A DNA stretch of 64,000 nucleotides from JAXMEB01 sp046348545. GTDB taxonomy: Bacteria; Pseudomonadota; Gammaproteobacteria; Berkiellales; Berkiellaceae. The DNA lies in contig JAXMEB010000005.1 of NCBI GenBank assembly GCA_046348545.1, forward strand, positions 124,001 to 188,000, given 5' to 3'. Position numbers and translations under genes: made by a program. The notes below the pieces were generated by a model. The model did no database searches, had not been told where the DNA came from, and saw nothing but the letters and a program-made list of their open reading frames with translations. Below, piece after piece: positions 7,853-16,813 of this stretch (positions are counted from its first letter, which is position 1; each line of letters starts with the position of its first letter).

Positions 7853-8578
7853 TTACTGACAGGCTTTAAAGTATTTTTCCGCATCTAGCTCGATAATGGC
7901 TGGAAGCTGATAGCGATTCTTGGCATCAAAGGCAGCACGGTGTTCTGTATAGAGAACCCGTTTTCCATAAGATTGGGCGATATGACGTTTGTTGAATCCT
8001 TCACCAGCGGGTGCTACGAAGGTTTCGAAATTGGCGAACAACAAACAATCACACCATTGTTTGATAAGCGATGAGACTTTTTCGTAAAGTTTTAATTGAT
8101 AGCGGTCGTAGTTTTCATATTCAGGGTTGTTGAAAGTTTTAATCTGCGTATGAGCAATAAGAATAATGTGCATGCCCTTTCTATAAAGGCCATCCAAACC
8201 TCTTAACAAGCGCTCAAATTGCTTCAGGACCTCAAAGTATCCATTGCCATAGGGCAAATCACTAAGCGAATTAATTTGCTTCTGCTGACAGATTGAATCA
8301 ATACAGAGGCGCTCGGCCCAATCCAATGAATCCAATACCAGCGTTTGAAATGCATGCTCTTCTTTCAGCAAAGAACCAATTTGAGTCAGCATCATATTCC
8401 AGTCCTCTGCTAACGGAAATCGAGTGATATCAAGCTGGCTGGTACCGTCTTCTGTGGCGATAAAAATGGGAGTGGGCGCTTTAGCTGCAAAGCTTGATTT
8501 ACCTACGCCCTCTACTCCATATATCACAGTACGTACAGGGCGCTTCACTTTCCCAGAGATAAGTTCAGGTAAGGCCAT
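7853..8578 (-). CDS. Sak4-like RecA-fold ATPase
   Basis: A 241-residue P-loop ATPase (AAA_24 type). The Walker A is GVEGVGKSSFA near the N-terminus and a Walker B-like TLVLDSLDW lies mid-protein. Phage Sak4-type proteins are compact RecA-like annealing or recombination factors working with a single-strand DNA-binding partner, here the DUF669 gene downstream. It is absent from the second prophage. Helicase-loader functions cannot be excluded from sequence alone. Confidence 0.75.
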   Translation of the reverse strand: MALPELISGKVKRPVRTVIYGVEGVGKSSFAAKAPTPIFIATEDGTSQLDITRFPLAEDWNMMLTQIGSLLKEEHAFQTLVLDSLDWAERLCIDSICQQKQINSLSDLPYGNGYFEVLKQFERLLRGLDGLYRKGMHIILIAHTQIKTFNNPEYENYDRYQLKLYEKVSSLIKQWCDCLLFANFETFVAPAGEGFNKRHIAQSYGKRVLYTEHRAAFDAKNRYQLPAIIELDAEKYFKACQ

Positions 8579-8579
8579 G

Positions 8580-8972
8580 TTAGTCCTCTTTTTTTGCTGA
8601 GAAAAAATAAGGCTTACTGGGATAGACTGTTAATGCAGGACGCAAAAGTTGCCATATATCGGATTCTTCCTCTTCCAGATATTCGCTTTGGCTTTTGTTT
8701 TCTTTATATTCAATCTGAAAAGGAAATTGATTCGGGAGTAATTGATGCGTTTCTCTTATTCTAGAAAGCTTATCTTGATTCCACTTGCGTTTTAAGACTG
8801 CTCGAATTTTCAATTCGCCTAGAGTCATTGTGCCGCTTAACTTCCACTTATTTTCTTCGCAGAGATAACGTTGGATGCTTTTCTCGACCTCTAACCGCTC
8901 AGCTGTATAATGGTCTTGAAGTTGCTTAAGTGAGTGCCAACGAGAAACAAGGGTTGTTAAATGCCCATTCAT
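8580..8972 (-). CDS. Phage protein of unknown function in the recombination module
   Basis: A 130-residue charged protein containing ELKIRAVLKRKWNQDKLSRIR and a C-terminal LLRPALTVYPSKPYF. Proteins with this pattern accompany phage recombination genes, but I cannot name a biochemical role. It is separated from the ATPase gene by one base, so it is in the same operon. No counterpart exists in the second prophage. Confidence 0.6.
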   Translation of the reverse strand: MNGHLTTLVSRWHSLKQLQDHYTAERLEVEKSIQRYLCEENKWKLSGTMTLGELKIRAVLKRKWNQDKLSRIRETHQLLPNQFPFQIEYKENKSQSEYLEEEESDIWQLLRPALTVYPSKPYFFSAKKED

Positions 8973-8987
8973 ATTACGCCTCCATTG

Positions 8988-9197
8988 CTATACTTGAATT
9001 TGATTCGCCTGACGTTTTAATTTTTTGTGCCGCCTAACAAGCTCATCCCCTAAATTGTAACTAGGAGTTCGCGTGTACCCTTTCTTGAGTCTATTGAGTG
9101 CGGACTGCGTGATAGATGTTTGAAGTGACTTGCTTAGCTCTTTTTCTGTAATTTCTTCTATCCATAAAATTTCAGAAATAATTAACGACCAATCCAT
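8988..9197 (-). CDS. Cro-like helix-turn-helix regulator
   Basis: A 69-residue basic protein with a HTH-like core (EKELSKSLQTSITQSALNRLKKG). It is the first gene of the leftward early operon and divergent from the CI-like gene, which is the Cro position. The paralogue at 35073-35300 is nearly identical in the HTH. Likely represses the repressor promoter in the shared 128-bp control region. Confidence 0.65.
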   Translation of the reverse strand: MDWSLIISEILWIEEITEKELSKSLQTSITQSALNRLKKGYTRTPSYNLGDELVRRHKKLKRQANQIQV

Positions 9198-9325
9198 ACT
9201 GCCTCCTTAATTTTCCCCACTTTAATGCGCTAACGCATTGACTGTCAATCCACTAATGACTTTACATTTGTTAAGTTGGCACGCATAATCCGCGTATGTA
9301 TTAGGCGGTCTCATTACAGGTACAC
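9198..9325. promoter_or_regulatory. Divergent immunity control region (CI/Cro operators)
   Basis: This interval between divergent cro-like and cI-like genes holds an inverted repeat AATGCG-CTAA-CGCATT (about 9222-9237) and a second symmetric element TTGAC-T-GTCAA just after it. The second prophage has related ACGCATTAATTGTCAATGC sequence in the same place. These are the best operator candidates for the CI/Cro pair. Confidence 0.5.
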
Positions 9326-10009
9326 ATGGATAATCCAGTACAGGACAATTTAAAAAAGTTGATGCTGGCAGATGAGAAAATCAGCGAAGGTGAGTTATCT
9401 CGCAAAACAGGTATTCCCCAATCTACGATTCACCGTATTGTCTCTGGGCAGATTAAAGAATCTAAGCCATCAACCTTAAAACCACTTGCTCATTATTTCG
9501 GTTTGACGTTAGCTCAGTTGCAGGGTGATGAACCTATTCCGGTTCAAAGGCAGACTGAAATTATGCAGAGAATTCCTAGTAGCGAACATCATCGTTATTT
9601 AGGAACTCCTGCGCGTCTCGTCCCACTAATTACATGGGAGCAAGCCGCATGCTGGAAAGATGAATGCAAAACCTATCAACACGACAGCTCTATGGGGTGG
9701 ATTGCGACCAATAAGAATGTCGGTCCTCACGCTTTTGGTCTTATGATTCAAGGCAGCAGTATGACCTCAACTCATGGTCCTAGTTTTGAGGATGGCTGCG
9801 AGATTGTGGTGGATCCTGATAGAAGAGCTGCGCATCATGACTTTGTAGTTGTCAGACAACCAGGGAAAAATATCACTCTACTTCGCCAACTCAGTGTTGA
9901 AGGCGGAGCTTATGATTTATTCCCTCTAAATCCTCGTTATCCTGTGATGCCATTGAATGATTCAGCCGACATTTGTGGCGTCGTCTGCCAATTACTTGCC
10001 AATTTTTAA
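9326..10009 (+). CDS. CI-like repressor with S24/LexA-type domain
   Basis: A 227-residue repressor. The N-terminal HTH reads SEGELSRKTGIPQSTIHRIVSGQ and the C-terminal domain has the S24 nucleophile region IQGSSMTSTHGPSFEDGCEI and the LFPLNPRYP signature. The usual catalytic lysine position appears as arginine (LLRQLSVEGG), and no Ala-Gly cleavage pair is evident in the linker. It may therefore not self-cleave as LexA or lambda CI do. It is divergent from cro and followed by the excisionase-like gene. Confidence 0.85.
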   Translation: MDNPVQDNLKKLMLADEKISEGELSRKTGIPQSTIHRIVSGQIKESKPSTLKPLAHYFGLTLAQLQGDEPIPVQRQTEIMQRIPSSEHHRYLGTPARLVPLITWEQAACWKDECKTYQHDSSMGWIATNKNVGPHAFGLMIQGSSMTSTHGPSFEDGCEIVVDPDRRAAHHDFVVVRQPGKNITLLRQLSVEGGAYDLFPLNPRYPVMPLNDSADICGVVCQLLANF

Positions 10010-10070
10010 TGCATTGACTCATTGCCTAAAGTGGTTTAATTTAAGGCATCAATGACATAAGGAGTAATTA
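10004..10070. promoter_or_regulatory. Conserved cI-xis intergenic element
   Basis: The stretch after the CI stop carries TTAATGCATTGACTCATTG, then TAAAG, TTTAATTTAAGGCATC. It is almost unchanged at 36090-36136 in the second prophage although flanking coding DNA has diverged. A promoter or CI operator for the downstream excisionase-like gene is the likely role; TTGACT could serve as a -35. Confidence 0.4.
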
Positions 10071-10073
10071 AGT

Positions 10074-10280
10074 ATGGATATCACGTTGATGAGACGCTGT
10101 CTCACTGAGAAAGAAGCGGCTAACTACATCGGCATGAGTATTCACTTTCTCCGAAAAGATCGCAGTGAGGGCAAAATCGGCAATCGCACCCCAGGCCCGA
10201 AGCATCTCAAAATCGGTAGAAGCATTCGGTATTTAAAGGATGAATTGGACGAGTGGTTAGAAGAGTGTTCAAATAACTGA
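10074..10280 (+). CDS. Excisionase/AlpA-type HTH protein
   Basis: A 68-residue protein with the MerR-like winged helix of the excisionase family: CLTEKEAANYIGMSIHFLRKDRSEGKIG then LKIGRSIRYLKDELDEWLEE. Such proteins direct excisive recombination or activate integrase. It sits downstream of the repressor, on the side facing the integrase, but cusBA now separates the two. Paralogue at 36159-36368. Confidence 0.75.
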   Translation: MDITLMRRCLTEKEAANYIGMSIHFLRKDRSEGKIGNRTPGPKHLKIGRSIRYLKDELDEWLEECSNN

Positions 10281-10584
10281 AGACCATCAATAAATTTCAA
10301 AAATGAAAGGGATTATGGCGCTTTTAAAAACATTAGACAAACTGAGGGTGAATCTACAATACAAAACACTTTAACGTTCGGTTTAGAATTATTATTTTAT
10401 TTAAGCCTCTTTCAAATATAAAAAAGTTTGATGACTAAAATACCACAAAAAGGACTGCCAAAACATACAAGTTGTTATTTAACTGAACATACCTATACTA
10501 AAGTTGGGAATTTCTAATTAATTTGGAACAGGTATTGGTAATTCTCTTAATCAGAGTCAGTGACAACGTTGGAGTTCACTTTTT
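10281..10584. other. Non-coding leader upstream of cusB
   Basis: I see no credible gene in these 304 bp. It should contain the cusBA promoter. I did not find a convincing CueR- or CusR-type palindrome. The boundary between lambdoid DNA and metal-efflux cargo falls here. Confidence 0.5.
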
Positions 10585-12030
10585 ATGAAAAAAGTGCTGC
10601 TGGCCTTGGTAATTATTGCAGCACTTTTATTAGGTGTATTTTTAGGCCGCTATTTAAACCTACAGTCTCCCGATGCGCCAACAAAAGAGGCAAATAAAAA
10701 GCCTCTCTATTGGATAGATTCTATGGAGCCTCAAATCCACTATCCAGGACCAGGCAAATCCCGAATGAATATGGAATTAGTCCCTGTTTTTTCTGAACCT
10801 GAAATCAAAGCCGAGTCCAATACTATAAAGATTTCCCCTACATTAATCCAAAACCTTGGTGTGCGAACGGCTGCTGTTGAAAAAGGATCTCTAACAAGAC
10901 AAATCGAAACGGTAGGATCTGTAGAACCAAATGAAAATAAAATTCACCATGTTCATACCTATGCCGAGGGATGGATAAGAAACCTTACCGTTAAAGCAAA
11001 TGGGGAAAAGATAACCAAAGGCCAGTTGCTTGTTCAATTATATTCCCCAATTCTCATCAGCGCTCAAACAGAATTCTTGCTTGCACTCGAGGACGGGAAT
11101 AAAGAAATGATTGAGGGAGCGCGGCATAAGCTTCAAGCTTTCAAAATATCGGATGAACAAATTGATCGAGTCCAAAAAACAAAAAAAGCAGATCAATTAA
11201 TCGATATCTTATCACCACAAGATGGGTTTATTGAGAAGCTGAATGTTCGAGAAGGCATGCGGGTTACACCGGATACTGAATTAATGAGTTTAGTAGATTT
11301 ATCGAGCATATGGATTATTGCCCAAATATATGAACAACAAGCGGGATGGATATCACAAGGACAGGAGGCCAATGCAAAATTGCCTGCATTTCCTGAAAAA
11401 ACCTGGAAAGGCAAAGTCGAATATATCTACCCTGAGCTGGACCCTAATACCCGCACTTTAAAAATCAGATTTCTCTTCGATAATCCAAAAAATGAATTAA
11501 AACCGAACATGTACGCCAATATTACTTTATTTATCGATCCGAAGACCGATACCCTCAATATTCCTATTGAAGCTTTAATTCGCAGTAGCCAGGGTAACCA
11601 TGTCATCGTTGCTTTAGGAGAGGGACACTTTCAAGTTCGGAAAGTTAACACCGGTATAGAAATAAACGAGCGGGTTGAAATTTTATCGGGACTAGACAAA
11701 GACGAGCAAGTTGTAACGTCAGGGCAGTTTCTAATTGATTCTGAAGCAAATTTAAGAACCAGCATTCAACGAATCGAAGGTGAGGCAGTGCAAATTAAAG
11801 GAACTGGTATCATAGAAAAAATTGATGATGAAAAGCATCTTATCACACTCAAGCATGAAGCTATTGTTGAGATAAATATGCCAGCCATGTCTATGGATTT
11901 TGAGGTTTCAGATAAAATCAATCTAAAAGACTTTAAGCCCGAAGAACACGTAGATTTTGTTTTGGAAAAGAAATCCGATCAAGAATTTGTTATCACTCAA
12001 CTTGAACAAATGCATGGGAAAAGGCAATGA
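10585..12030 (+). CDS. cusB: CusB/HelB-like periplasmic adaptor with C-terminal CusF-like domain
   Basis: A 481-residue RND membrane-fusion protein. Residues 1-25 form a signal anchor. A heavy-metal-binding-like segment around 40-67 (YWIDSMEPQIHYPGPGKSRMNMELVPV) lacks the usual cysteines but keeps methionines. The barrel-sandwich region follows (ILISAQTEFLLAL...SIWIIAQIYEQ). The C-terminus (about 404-478) is a CusF-like domain in which H424, M435 and M437 match the CusF copper/silver ligands, while the capping Trp is Met432. It would pass Cu(I)/Ag(I) to CusA. ATGA overlap with cusA. No outer-membrane partner is visible here. Confidence 0.88.
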   Translation: MKKVLLALVIIAALLLGVFLGRYLNLQSPDAPTKEANKKPLYWIDSMEPQIHYPGPGKSRMNMELVPVFSEPEIKAESNTIKISPTLIQNLGVRTAAVEKGSLTRQIETVGSVEPNENKIHHVHTYAEGWIRNLTVKANGEKITKGQLLVQLYSPILISAQTEFLLALEDGNKEMIEGARHKLQAFKISDEQIDRVQKTKKADQLIDILSPQDGFIEKLNVREGMRVTPDTELMSLVDLSSIWIIAQIYEQQAGWISQGQEANAKLPAFPEKTWKGKVEYIYPELDPNTRTLKIRFLFDNPKNELKPNMYANITLFIDPKTDTLNIPIEALIRSSQGNHVIVALGEGHFQVRKVNTGIEINERVEILSGLDKDEQVVTSGQFLIDSEANLRTSIQRIEGEAVQIKGTGIIEKIDDEKHLITLKHEAIVEINMPAMSMDFEVSDKINLKDFKPEEHVDFVLEKKSDQEFVITQLEQMHGKRQ

Positions 12031-15000
12031 TCGAAAGCACTATTAGATGGTCGATCAAGAATCGCCATTTGGTATTGCTTGTTACTTTTTTGATAATATT
12101 GGCTGGTATATATGCTATCAAGAACACGGCTGTGGATGCTATACCGGATTTATCTGACGTGCAGGTCATTATCCGTACCACATTCCCCGGTCAAGCCCCG
12201 CAAGTCGTCGAAGATCAAGTAACTTTTCCCATTACTTCCGCAATGCTATCTGTTCCAGGCGCGGTAACAGTAAGAGGCGAGTCGAGCTTTGGTGATTCTT
12301 TTGTATATGTCATCTTCAAGGATGGAACTGATCTTTATTGGGCACGATCTCGGGTACTAGAGTATCTCAATCAAGCGTCAAATAAACTACCAGCTAGTGC
12401 GCGTGCTTCGCTGGGACCCGATGCAACGGGCGTGGGCTGGGTTTATGAATACGCGCTTGTCGATCGAACAGGCAAACATGACTTATCGCAACTGCGGAGC
12501 ATCCAAGATTGGTTTTTGAAATATGAACTTCAAAAAATTCCTGGGGTAGCAGAAGTGGCTCCGATAGGAGGTATGGTACGCCAATATCAGATTTCATTAG
12601 ATCCAAATAGATTACGTGCTTTCAATCTAACTTTACAGCAAGTCCAAGAAGCCGTACAAAAGGGAAACCAAGAAGTAGGTGGCTCATCTTTAGAAATGGG
12701 AGAGGCAGAATATTTTGTACGCTCTGAAGGTTATTTGAAATCAATAAGAGACATTGAGCAACTTCCGATTAGCTTAAATAAAAATGGTGTTCCAATTTTA
12801 CTGAAAGACGTTGCTACTGTGCAGCTTGGCCCTCAAATCCGTCGTGGCATTGCTGAGTTAAATGCGCAAGGTGAAGTCGTTGGCGGTATTATTGTTATGC
12901 GTTATGGCCAAAACGCTATGGACACTATTAAAAACGTAAAAAAACGTTTGAATGAAATTAAATCAAACCTTCCAAAAGGTGTCGAAATTGTCGAGACTTA
13001 TGACCGTGCCAATCTTATTCAACGCGCCGTAGCAACTTTATATGACAAATTAATTGAGGAATTTATTGTAGTTTCATTAATTTGCATGATTTTCCTCTTT
13101 CACCTTCGATCTTCCTTAGTCGTTGTCATTAGCCTTCCTATTGGTATTTTGATGGCGTTAATTATTATGAATTTGCAGGGAATAAACGCCAATATCATGT
13201 CCTTGGGCGGGATAGCCATCGCGATTGGCGTGATGGTAGATGCAGCCATCGTCATGATTGAAAATGCACACAAACATCTTGAGCACGAGAAACAAATTCA
13301 AGATAGGTGGCAAATCATACAACAATCAGCAATAGAGGTAGGCCCTGCCTTGTTCTTTTCCTTGCTTATTGTCACCGTAAGCTTCTTGCCCGTTTTCACA
13401 TTGCAAGCGCAAGAAGGTAGGTTGTTTATCCCTCTTGCCTATACTAAAACTTACGCTATGGCAGGTGCAGCCATTTTGTCAATAACATTGGTGCCTGTTT
13501 TAATGGGCTACCTAATTAAAGGCAAAATTAAACCTGAACAAGCAAACCCTCTCAATAAAACATTGGCTATAGTATACAGACCGATACTGCAAACTGTTTT
13601 ATGGTTTCCCAAAACTGTCTTAGCAATTGCCATCATATTGCTCATAGTCGGTTGTTGGCCCTTGTTGCATCTGGGCGCGGAATTTATGCCCGAAATGGAT
13701 GAAGGTGACCTTTTGTATATGCCAACTACATTTCCTGGAATTTCCATCGGAAAGGCCCAACAAATTTTGCAGCAGACAGATAAGCTGATTGCAACTGTCC
13801 CTGAAGTAAAAACTGTATTCGGTAAGATTGGACGTGCAGAAACTGCAACAGATCCTGCCCCTTTATGGATGATTGAGACCACGATTCAATTCAAGCCTAA
13901 AGATGAATGGCGTAAAGGCATGACTATCGATAAATTACGTGCAGAATTAGAAGGGCGTGTTAAGCTGCCTGGACTCTCTAATGCCTGGGTTATGCCAATT
14001 CGTACCAGAATAGATATGTTGGCCACAGGAATAAAAACACCTGTGGGCTTAAAGATCGCAGGCCCTGATTTGAACATTATTCAGTCCCTTGGCAAGCAAA
14101 TTGAAGATCTGCTTAAAGGTATACCTGGCACTATTTCAGCTTTTGCGGAACGCGTGGCAAGCGCCCGATACATTAACGTTGAAATCGACCGCCTGAAGAT
14201 AGCTCGATATGGGCTCAATATTGAAGACGTTCAAAAAATAATAGAAATTGCGGTGGGCGGAATGGATATCGCTCAAACCATAGAAGGAAGGGAGCGTTAT
14301 CCTATTAATATCCGCTACCCACGTGAGATTCGTGATTCTTTAGAAGAATTGCGCTTACTTCCGATTATCACCTCTACTGGAGCAACTATCCCTTTGAGTG
14401 AAGTGGCTCAAATTAGGATTCAGGAAGGACCTGATACGATTAAAAGTGAAAACGCTAGGCTTAATGGGTGGATATATGTTGATATTGCGGATCGTGATAT
14501 AGCTTCTTATGTAAGAGAAGCACAACAAAAAATACAGCAGAAAATAACATTTCCTGCAGGCTATTCCTTAACCTGGTCAGGTCAATACGAATACTTGGAA
14601 CGTGCAAAGGAACGCCTTGCTCTAGTAGCTCCCTTCACATTGGCAATCATCATTCTACTGCTTTATTTAAATTTCCGGCGATTTTCTGAGGTTTTACTCA
14701 TTGTATCAGCCGTACCCTTTGCGCTTATTGGTGGAATTTGGCTTCTCTATATTTTAGGTTATCACCTATCCGTTGCGGCAGGAGTGGGTTTCATTGCGCT
14801 TGCTGGAATTGCCGCTGAAATTATGGTTGTGAAACTTATTTATCTTCATCAAGCACTTAAAAAACGTTTAGCACTCGCGGAAGAAGAAAAAAGAGAATGC
14901 ACCCTTGAAGATATTCAAGCGGCAATTACTGAAGGAGCCTTATTGCGCCTTCGGCCCATTATGATGACTGCATTAGCAATTATTGGCGGTCTATTACCAA

Positions 15001-15167
15001 TTATGCTCATCGGTGGTACGGGATCTGAGGTTATGCGTAGAATTGCTGCTCCCATGGTTGGGGGGATGATTACTGCAACACTTTTGGCACTTATTGTACT
15101 CCCCGCAATTTATTTGATATGGCAGCGTTATGCGCTTCGAATTAATGCGACCTTTTATCATCAATGA
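12027..15167 (+). CDS. cusA: CusA/HelA-family heavy-metal RND efflux transporter
   Basis: A 1046-residue HME-RND pump with the signatures AIKNTAVDAIPDLSDVQVIIRT near the N-terminus, GGIAIAIGVMVDAAIVMIEN in TM4 (proton-relay Asp) and RTRIDMLATGIKTPVGLKIAG with a conserved methionine of the metal path. The sequence favours monovalent Cu/Ag over divalent CzcA-type substrates, though substrate choice is inferred. It exports metal from periplasm and cytoplasm through CusB and a TolC-like channel, which must be encoded elsewhere. The start overlaps the cusB stop. Confidence 0.92.
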   Translation: MIESTIRWSIKNRHLVLLVTFLIILAGIYAIKNTAVDAIPDLSDVQVIIRTTFPGQAPQVVEDQVTFPITSAMLSVPGAVTVRGESSFGDSFVYVIFKDGTDLYWARSRVLEYLNQASNKLPASARASLGPDATGVGWVYEYALVDRTGKHDLSQLRSIQDWFLKYELQKIPGVAEVAPIGGMVRQYQISLDPNRLRAFNLTLQQVQEAVQKGNQEVGGSSLEMGEAEYFVRSEGYLKSIRDIEQLPISLNKNGVPILLKDVATVQLGPQIRRGIAELNAQGEVVGGIIVMRYGQNAMDTIKNVKKRLNEIKSNLPKGVEIVETYDRANLIQRAVATLYDKLIEEFIVVSLICMIFLFHLRSSLVVVISLPIGILMALIIMNLQGINANIMSLGGIAIAIGVMVDAAIVMIENAHKHLEHEKQIQDRWQIIQQSAIEVGPALFFSLLIVTVSFLPVFTLQAQEGRLFIPLAYTKTYAMAGAAILSITLVPVLMGYLIKGKIKPEQANPLNKTLAIVYRPILQTVLWFPKTVLAIAIILLIVGCWPLLHLGAEFMPEMDEGDLLYMPTTFPGISIGKAQQILQQTDKLIATVPEVKTVFGKIGRAETATDPAPLWMIETTIQFKPKDEWRKGMTIDKLRAELEGRVKLPGLSNAWVMPIRTRIDMLATGIKTPVGLKIAGPDLNIIQSLGKQIEDLLKGIPGTISAFAERVASARYINVEIDRLKIARYGLNIEDVQKIIEIAVGGMDIAQTIEGRERYPINIRYPREIRDSLEELRLLPIITSTGATIPLSEVAQIRIQEGPDTIKSENARLNGWIYVDIADRDIASYVREAQQKIQQKITFPAGYSLTWSGQYEYLERAKERLALVAPFTLAIIILLLYLNFRRFSEVLLIVSAVPFALIGGIWLLYILGYHLSVAAGVGFIALAGIAAEIMVVKLIYLHQALKKRLALAEEEKRECTLEDIQAAITEGALLRLRPIMMTALAIIGGLLPIMLIGGTGSEVMRRIAAPMVGGMITATLLALIVLPAIYLIWQRYALRINATFYHQ

Positions 15168-15298
15168 GGCAACATATCAACCCAATCAAGACTGGAACTT
15201 CAACTACAGACCAATTACTGTTGCAAACTGTGGGAGACACTCATTCATATTTAATCTTAGATGAAGGCAGAATGCTCAAAGATTTACTCAACAAATGA
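15164..15298 (+). CDS. Small ORF overlapping the cusA stop, unknown
   Basis: A 44-residue frame beginning MRQHINPIKTGTSTTDQLLL. Its ATG overlaps the cusA TGA (ATGA), as cusA overlaps cusB, so translational coupling is possible. It has no metal-binding motif, TM segment or recognised family. It may be a real third gene or chance. Confidence 0.3.
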   Translation: MRQHINPIKTGTSTTDQLLLQTVGDTHSYLILDEGRMLKDLLNK

Positions 15299-15321
15299 AC
15301 CTGAACATGACAATTATTGTC

Positions 15322-16554
15322 CTAAACCACTCTATCTAAAGTAGCCACAGCTCTTTCCTTTTGTTCAGGCGCAAGATGTGCGTATCTTAAAGTCATTTCA
15401 ACATTGGTGTGTCCAAGCAGTTCACGGACTGTATTAAGCGGTATCCCATTCATCACAAGTCGGCTGGCAAAATGATGGCGCATGTCGTGCCAGCGGAAAT
15501 TAACTATCCTTGCATGCTTTTTCAAGTTCTCCCAAGAGGACTGAATATTATCCAGTTTCTCACCATTTTTAGATGGAAACACAAGCTTGTTTGATTCAAG
15601 TTGCATCTTCCTCCAGCCAATAAGCACTTCATATGCTTCTCGATTGAGCGGAATATGACGAGTGTATGATTTCCTTTTGCCCCGCATGATAAGTGCCAAG
15701 CTCTTTCTATCAAAATCAATATCATTCCAATGCATCCGAAACAGCTCACCTTGCCGAGCGCCTGTGTTTAAAGAAAGCAAGACGAGAGGTTTCAAATAAT
15801 CTGCAAAAGGCTGCTGTGATAAATCTGGAAACAGCTCATACCCTCTTTCCAAACGCCAAGCATTCGCACTATCTCGCTCAGTTCGTAACCTTGATTCTCT
15901 TTCATCTAATGCAATACGTAATCGATACTCTTCGTCCTCTGTTAAATAACGAATATTGGGAGATCTATCAACTTTCAATTGCTTAAGTTTTGAGAGAGGA
16001 TGCACGTCAAGTACACTCCATTGTACAGCTTTAGATAGAACTGAACGGAGAACCACAAGATTTCGATTAACTGTAGCTGGGGCGTTACCATTTTTAAGGC
16101 AAACCGAACGCCATTTCTCTACTTTTTGGGGATTAATTTCATTCAATGAAATTTGCAAGAAATCCGTAAACTTCAATAACTTACTTAATTGACGCTCAGG
16201 GCATTGCAAATGAGCCTCACACCAGGATTGATACTGTTCTGTAATAAACTGTCTTAAGGTCGGAATTTTATTTTCTTGAATATAGCTAGCTGCCTTTGGA
16301 TCTTTCCCAATAGCCACTTCCCCCAAAATTTTCTTAGCCTGCTCTCTTGCCTCTATATTTGTTAAGGCATCAGCACGACCTATTTTAAACTTACAACGTC
16401 TTCCATCAGGTAAACGATAACGTACAAAGAAAATTTTAGCGCCACTCGGATAAACCTTAAGGTAAAAACCATTCAAGTCTGTGTCATAAAGCTCAAAATC
16501 AACTTCTTTGCTTTTAACTTGGTTTACATACTTAGTAGTCAGTTTGGCCTTCAT
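15322..16554 (-). CDS. Tyrosine integrase, DUF4102 N-terminal type
   Basis: The start at 16554 (MKAKLTTKYVNQVKSKEVDFELYDTD) opens the DUF4102 arm-binding domain; an in-frame upstream start at 16683 would add 43 atypical hydrophobic residues. Catalytic residues are visible in order: R in NTGARQGELFRM, H-x-x-R in HDMRHHFAS, H in LLGHTNVEMTL and Y in RYAHL. These integrases target tRNA 3' ends. The gene is transcribed into the element and starts about 160 bp from the tRNA-Arg-like fragment. Confidence 0.92.
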   Translation of the reverse strand: MKAKLTTKYVNQVKSKEVDFELYDTDLNGFYLKVYPSGAKIFFVRYRLPDGRRCKFKIGRADALTNIEAREQAKKILGEVAIGKDPKAASYIQENKIPTLRQFITEQYQSWCEAHLQCPERQLSKLLKFTDFLQISLNEINPQKVEKWRSVCLKNGNAPATVNRNLVVLRSVLSKAVQWSVLDVHPLSKLKQLKVDRSPNIRYLTEDEEYRLRIALDERESRLRTERDSANAWRLERGYELFPDLSQQPFADYLKPLVLLSLNTGARQGELFRMHWNDIDFDRKSLALIMRGKRKSYTRHIPLNREAYEVLIGWRKMQLESNKLVFPSKNGEKLDNIQSSWENLKKHARIVNFRWHDMRHHFASRLVMNGIPLNTVRELLGHTNVEMTLRYAHLAPEQKERAVATLDRVV

Positions 16555-16572
16555 CTTCGCTGCTTTTAAGTT

Positions 16573-16593
16573 ACGGGGCCCATACGGGGCCCA
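16573..16593. repeat. Direct repeat pair, candidate integrase arm site
   Basis: ACGGGGCCCA occurs twice at an 11-bp period (16573-16582 and 16584-16593), just upstream of the preferred integrase start. A similar pair with ACCGGACCCA lies on the other side of the tRNA fragment at 16814-16834. Paired short repeats flanking the core are the layout of arm-type sites for tyrosine integrases. Confidence 0.45.
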
Positions 16594-16717
16594 ATGAGAT
16601 TGCGAATTAGAATAACTTGAGACGAGGCAAAAGAAAAATATTTTATTTATGCATATGTTTTTTATGAATATTTTTAATACCATTTAATACGGAGACGTAT
16701 TGAAGTTCTAGACTGAA

Positions 16718-16767
16718 CATCCCTCCTAAGGGACAGGTCGCAGGTTCGAATCCTGCCCGGGGCACCA
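16718..16767 (+). other. 3' fragment of tRNA-Arg(CCU): prophage attachment site
   Basis: The sequence reads as anticodon loop (CTCCTAA), variable region, a complete T-arm (GCAGG-TTCGAAT-CCTGC) and the acceptor 3' strand ending GGCACCA. No matching 5' acceptor strand or D-arm lies upstream, so this is a 3' half and not a functional tRNA. Integrases of this type recombine at tRNA 3' ends and leave such a copy at one end of the element. The other junction should lie left of the window. Confidence 0.75.
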
Positions 16768-16813
16768 TTAAAATCAAATAGTTACAGAACATTCATCAAT
16801 CAAACTCATATTT

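Noticed and set aside
13508..13882. Minus-strand ORF of 124 residues within cusA
   Set aside because: Antisense shadow of a well-conserved RND transporter; no family features.
16684..16767. A complete tRNA gene
   Set aside because: Only the 3' half (anticodon loop to CCA) folds; no complementary 5' acceptor strand or D-arm precedes it.
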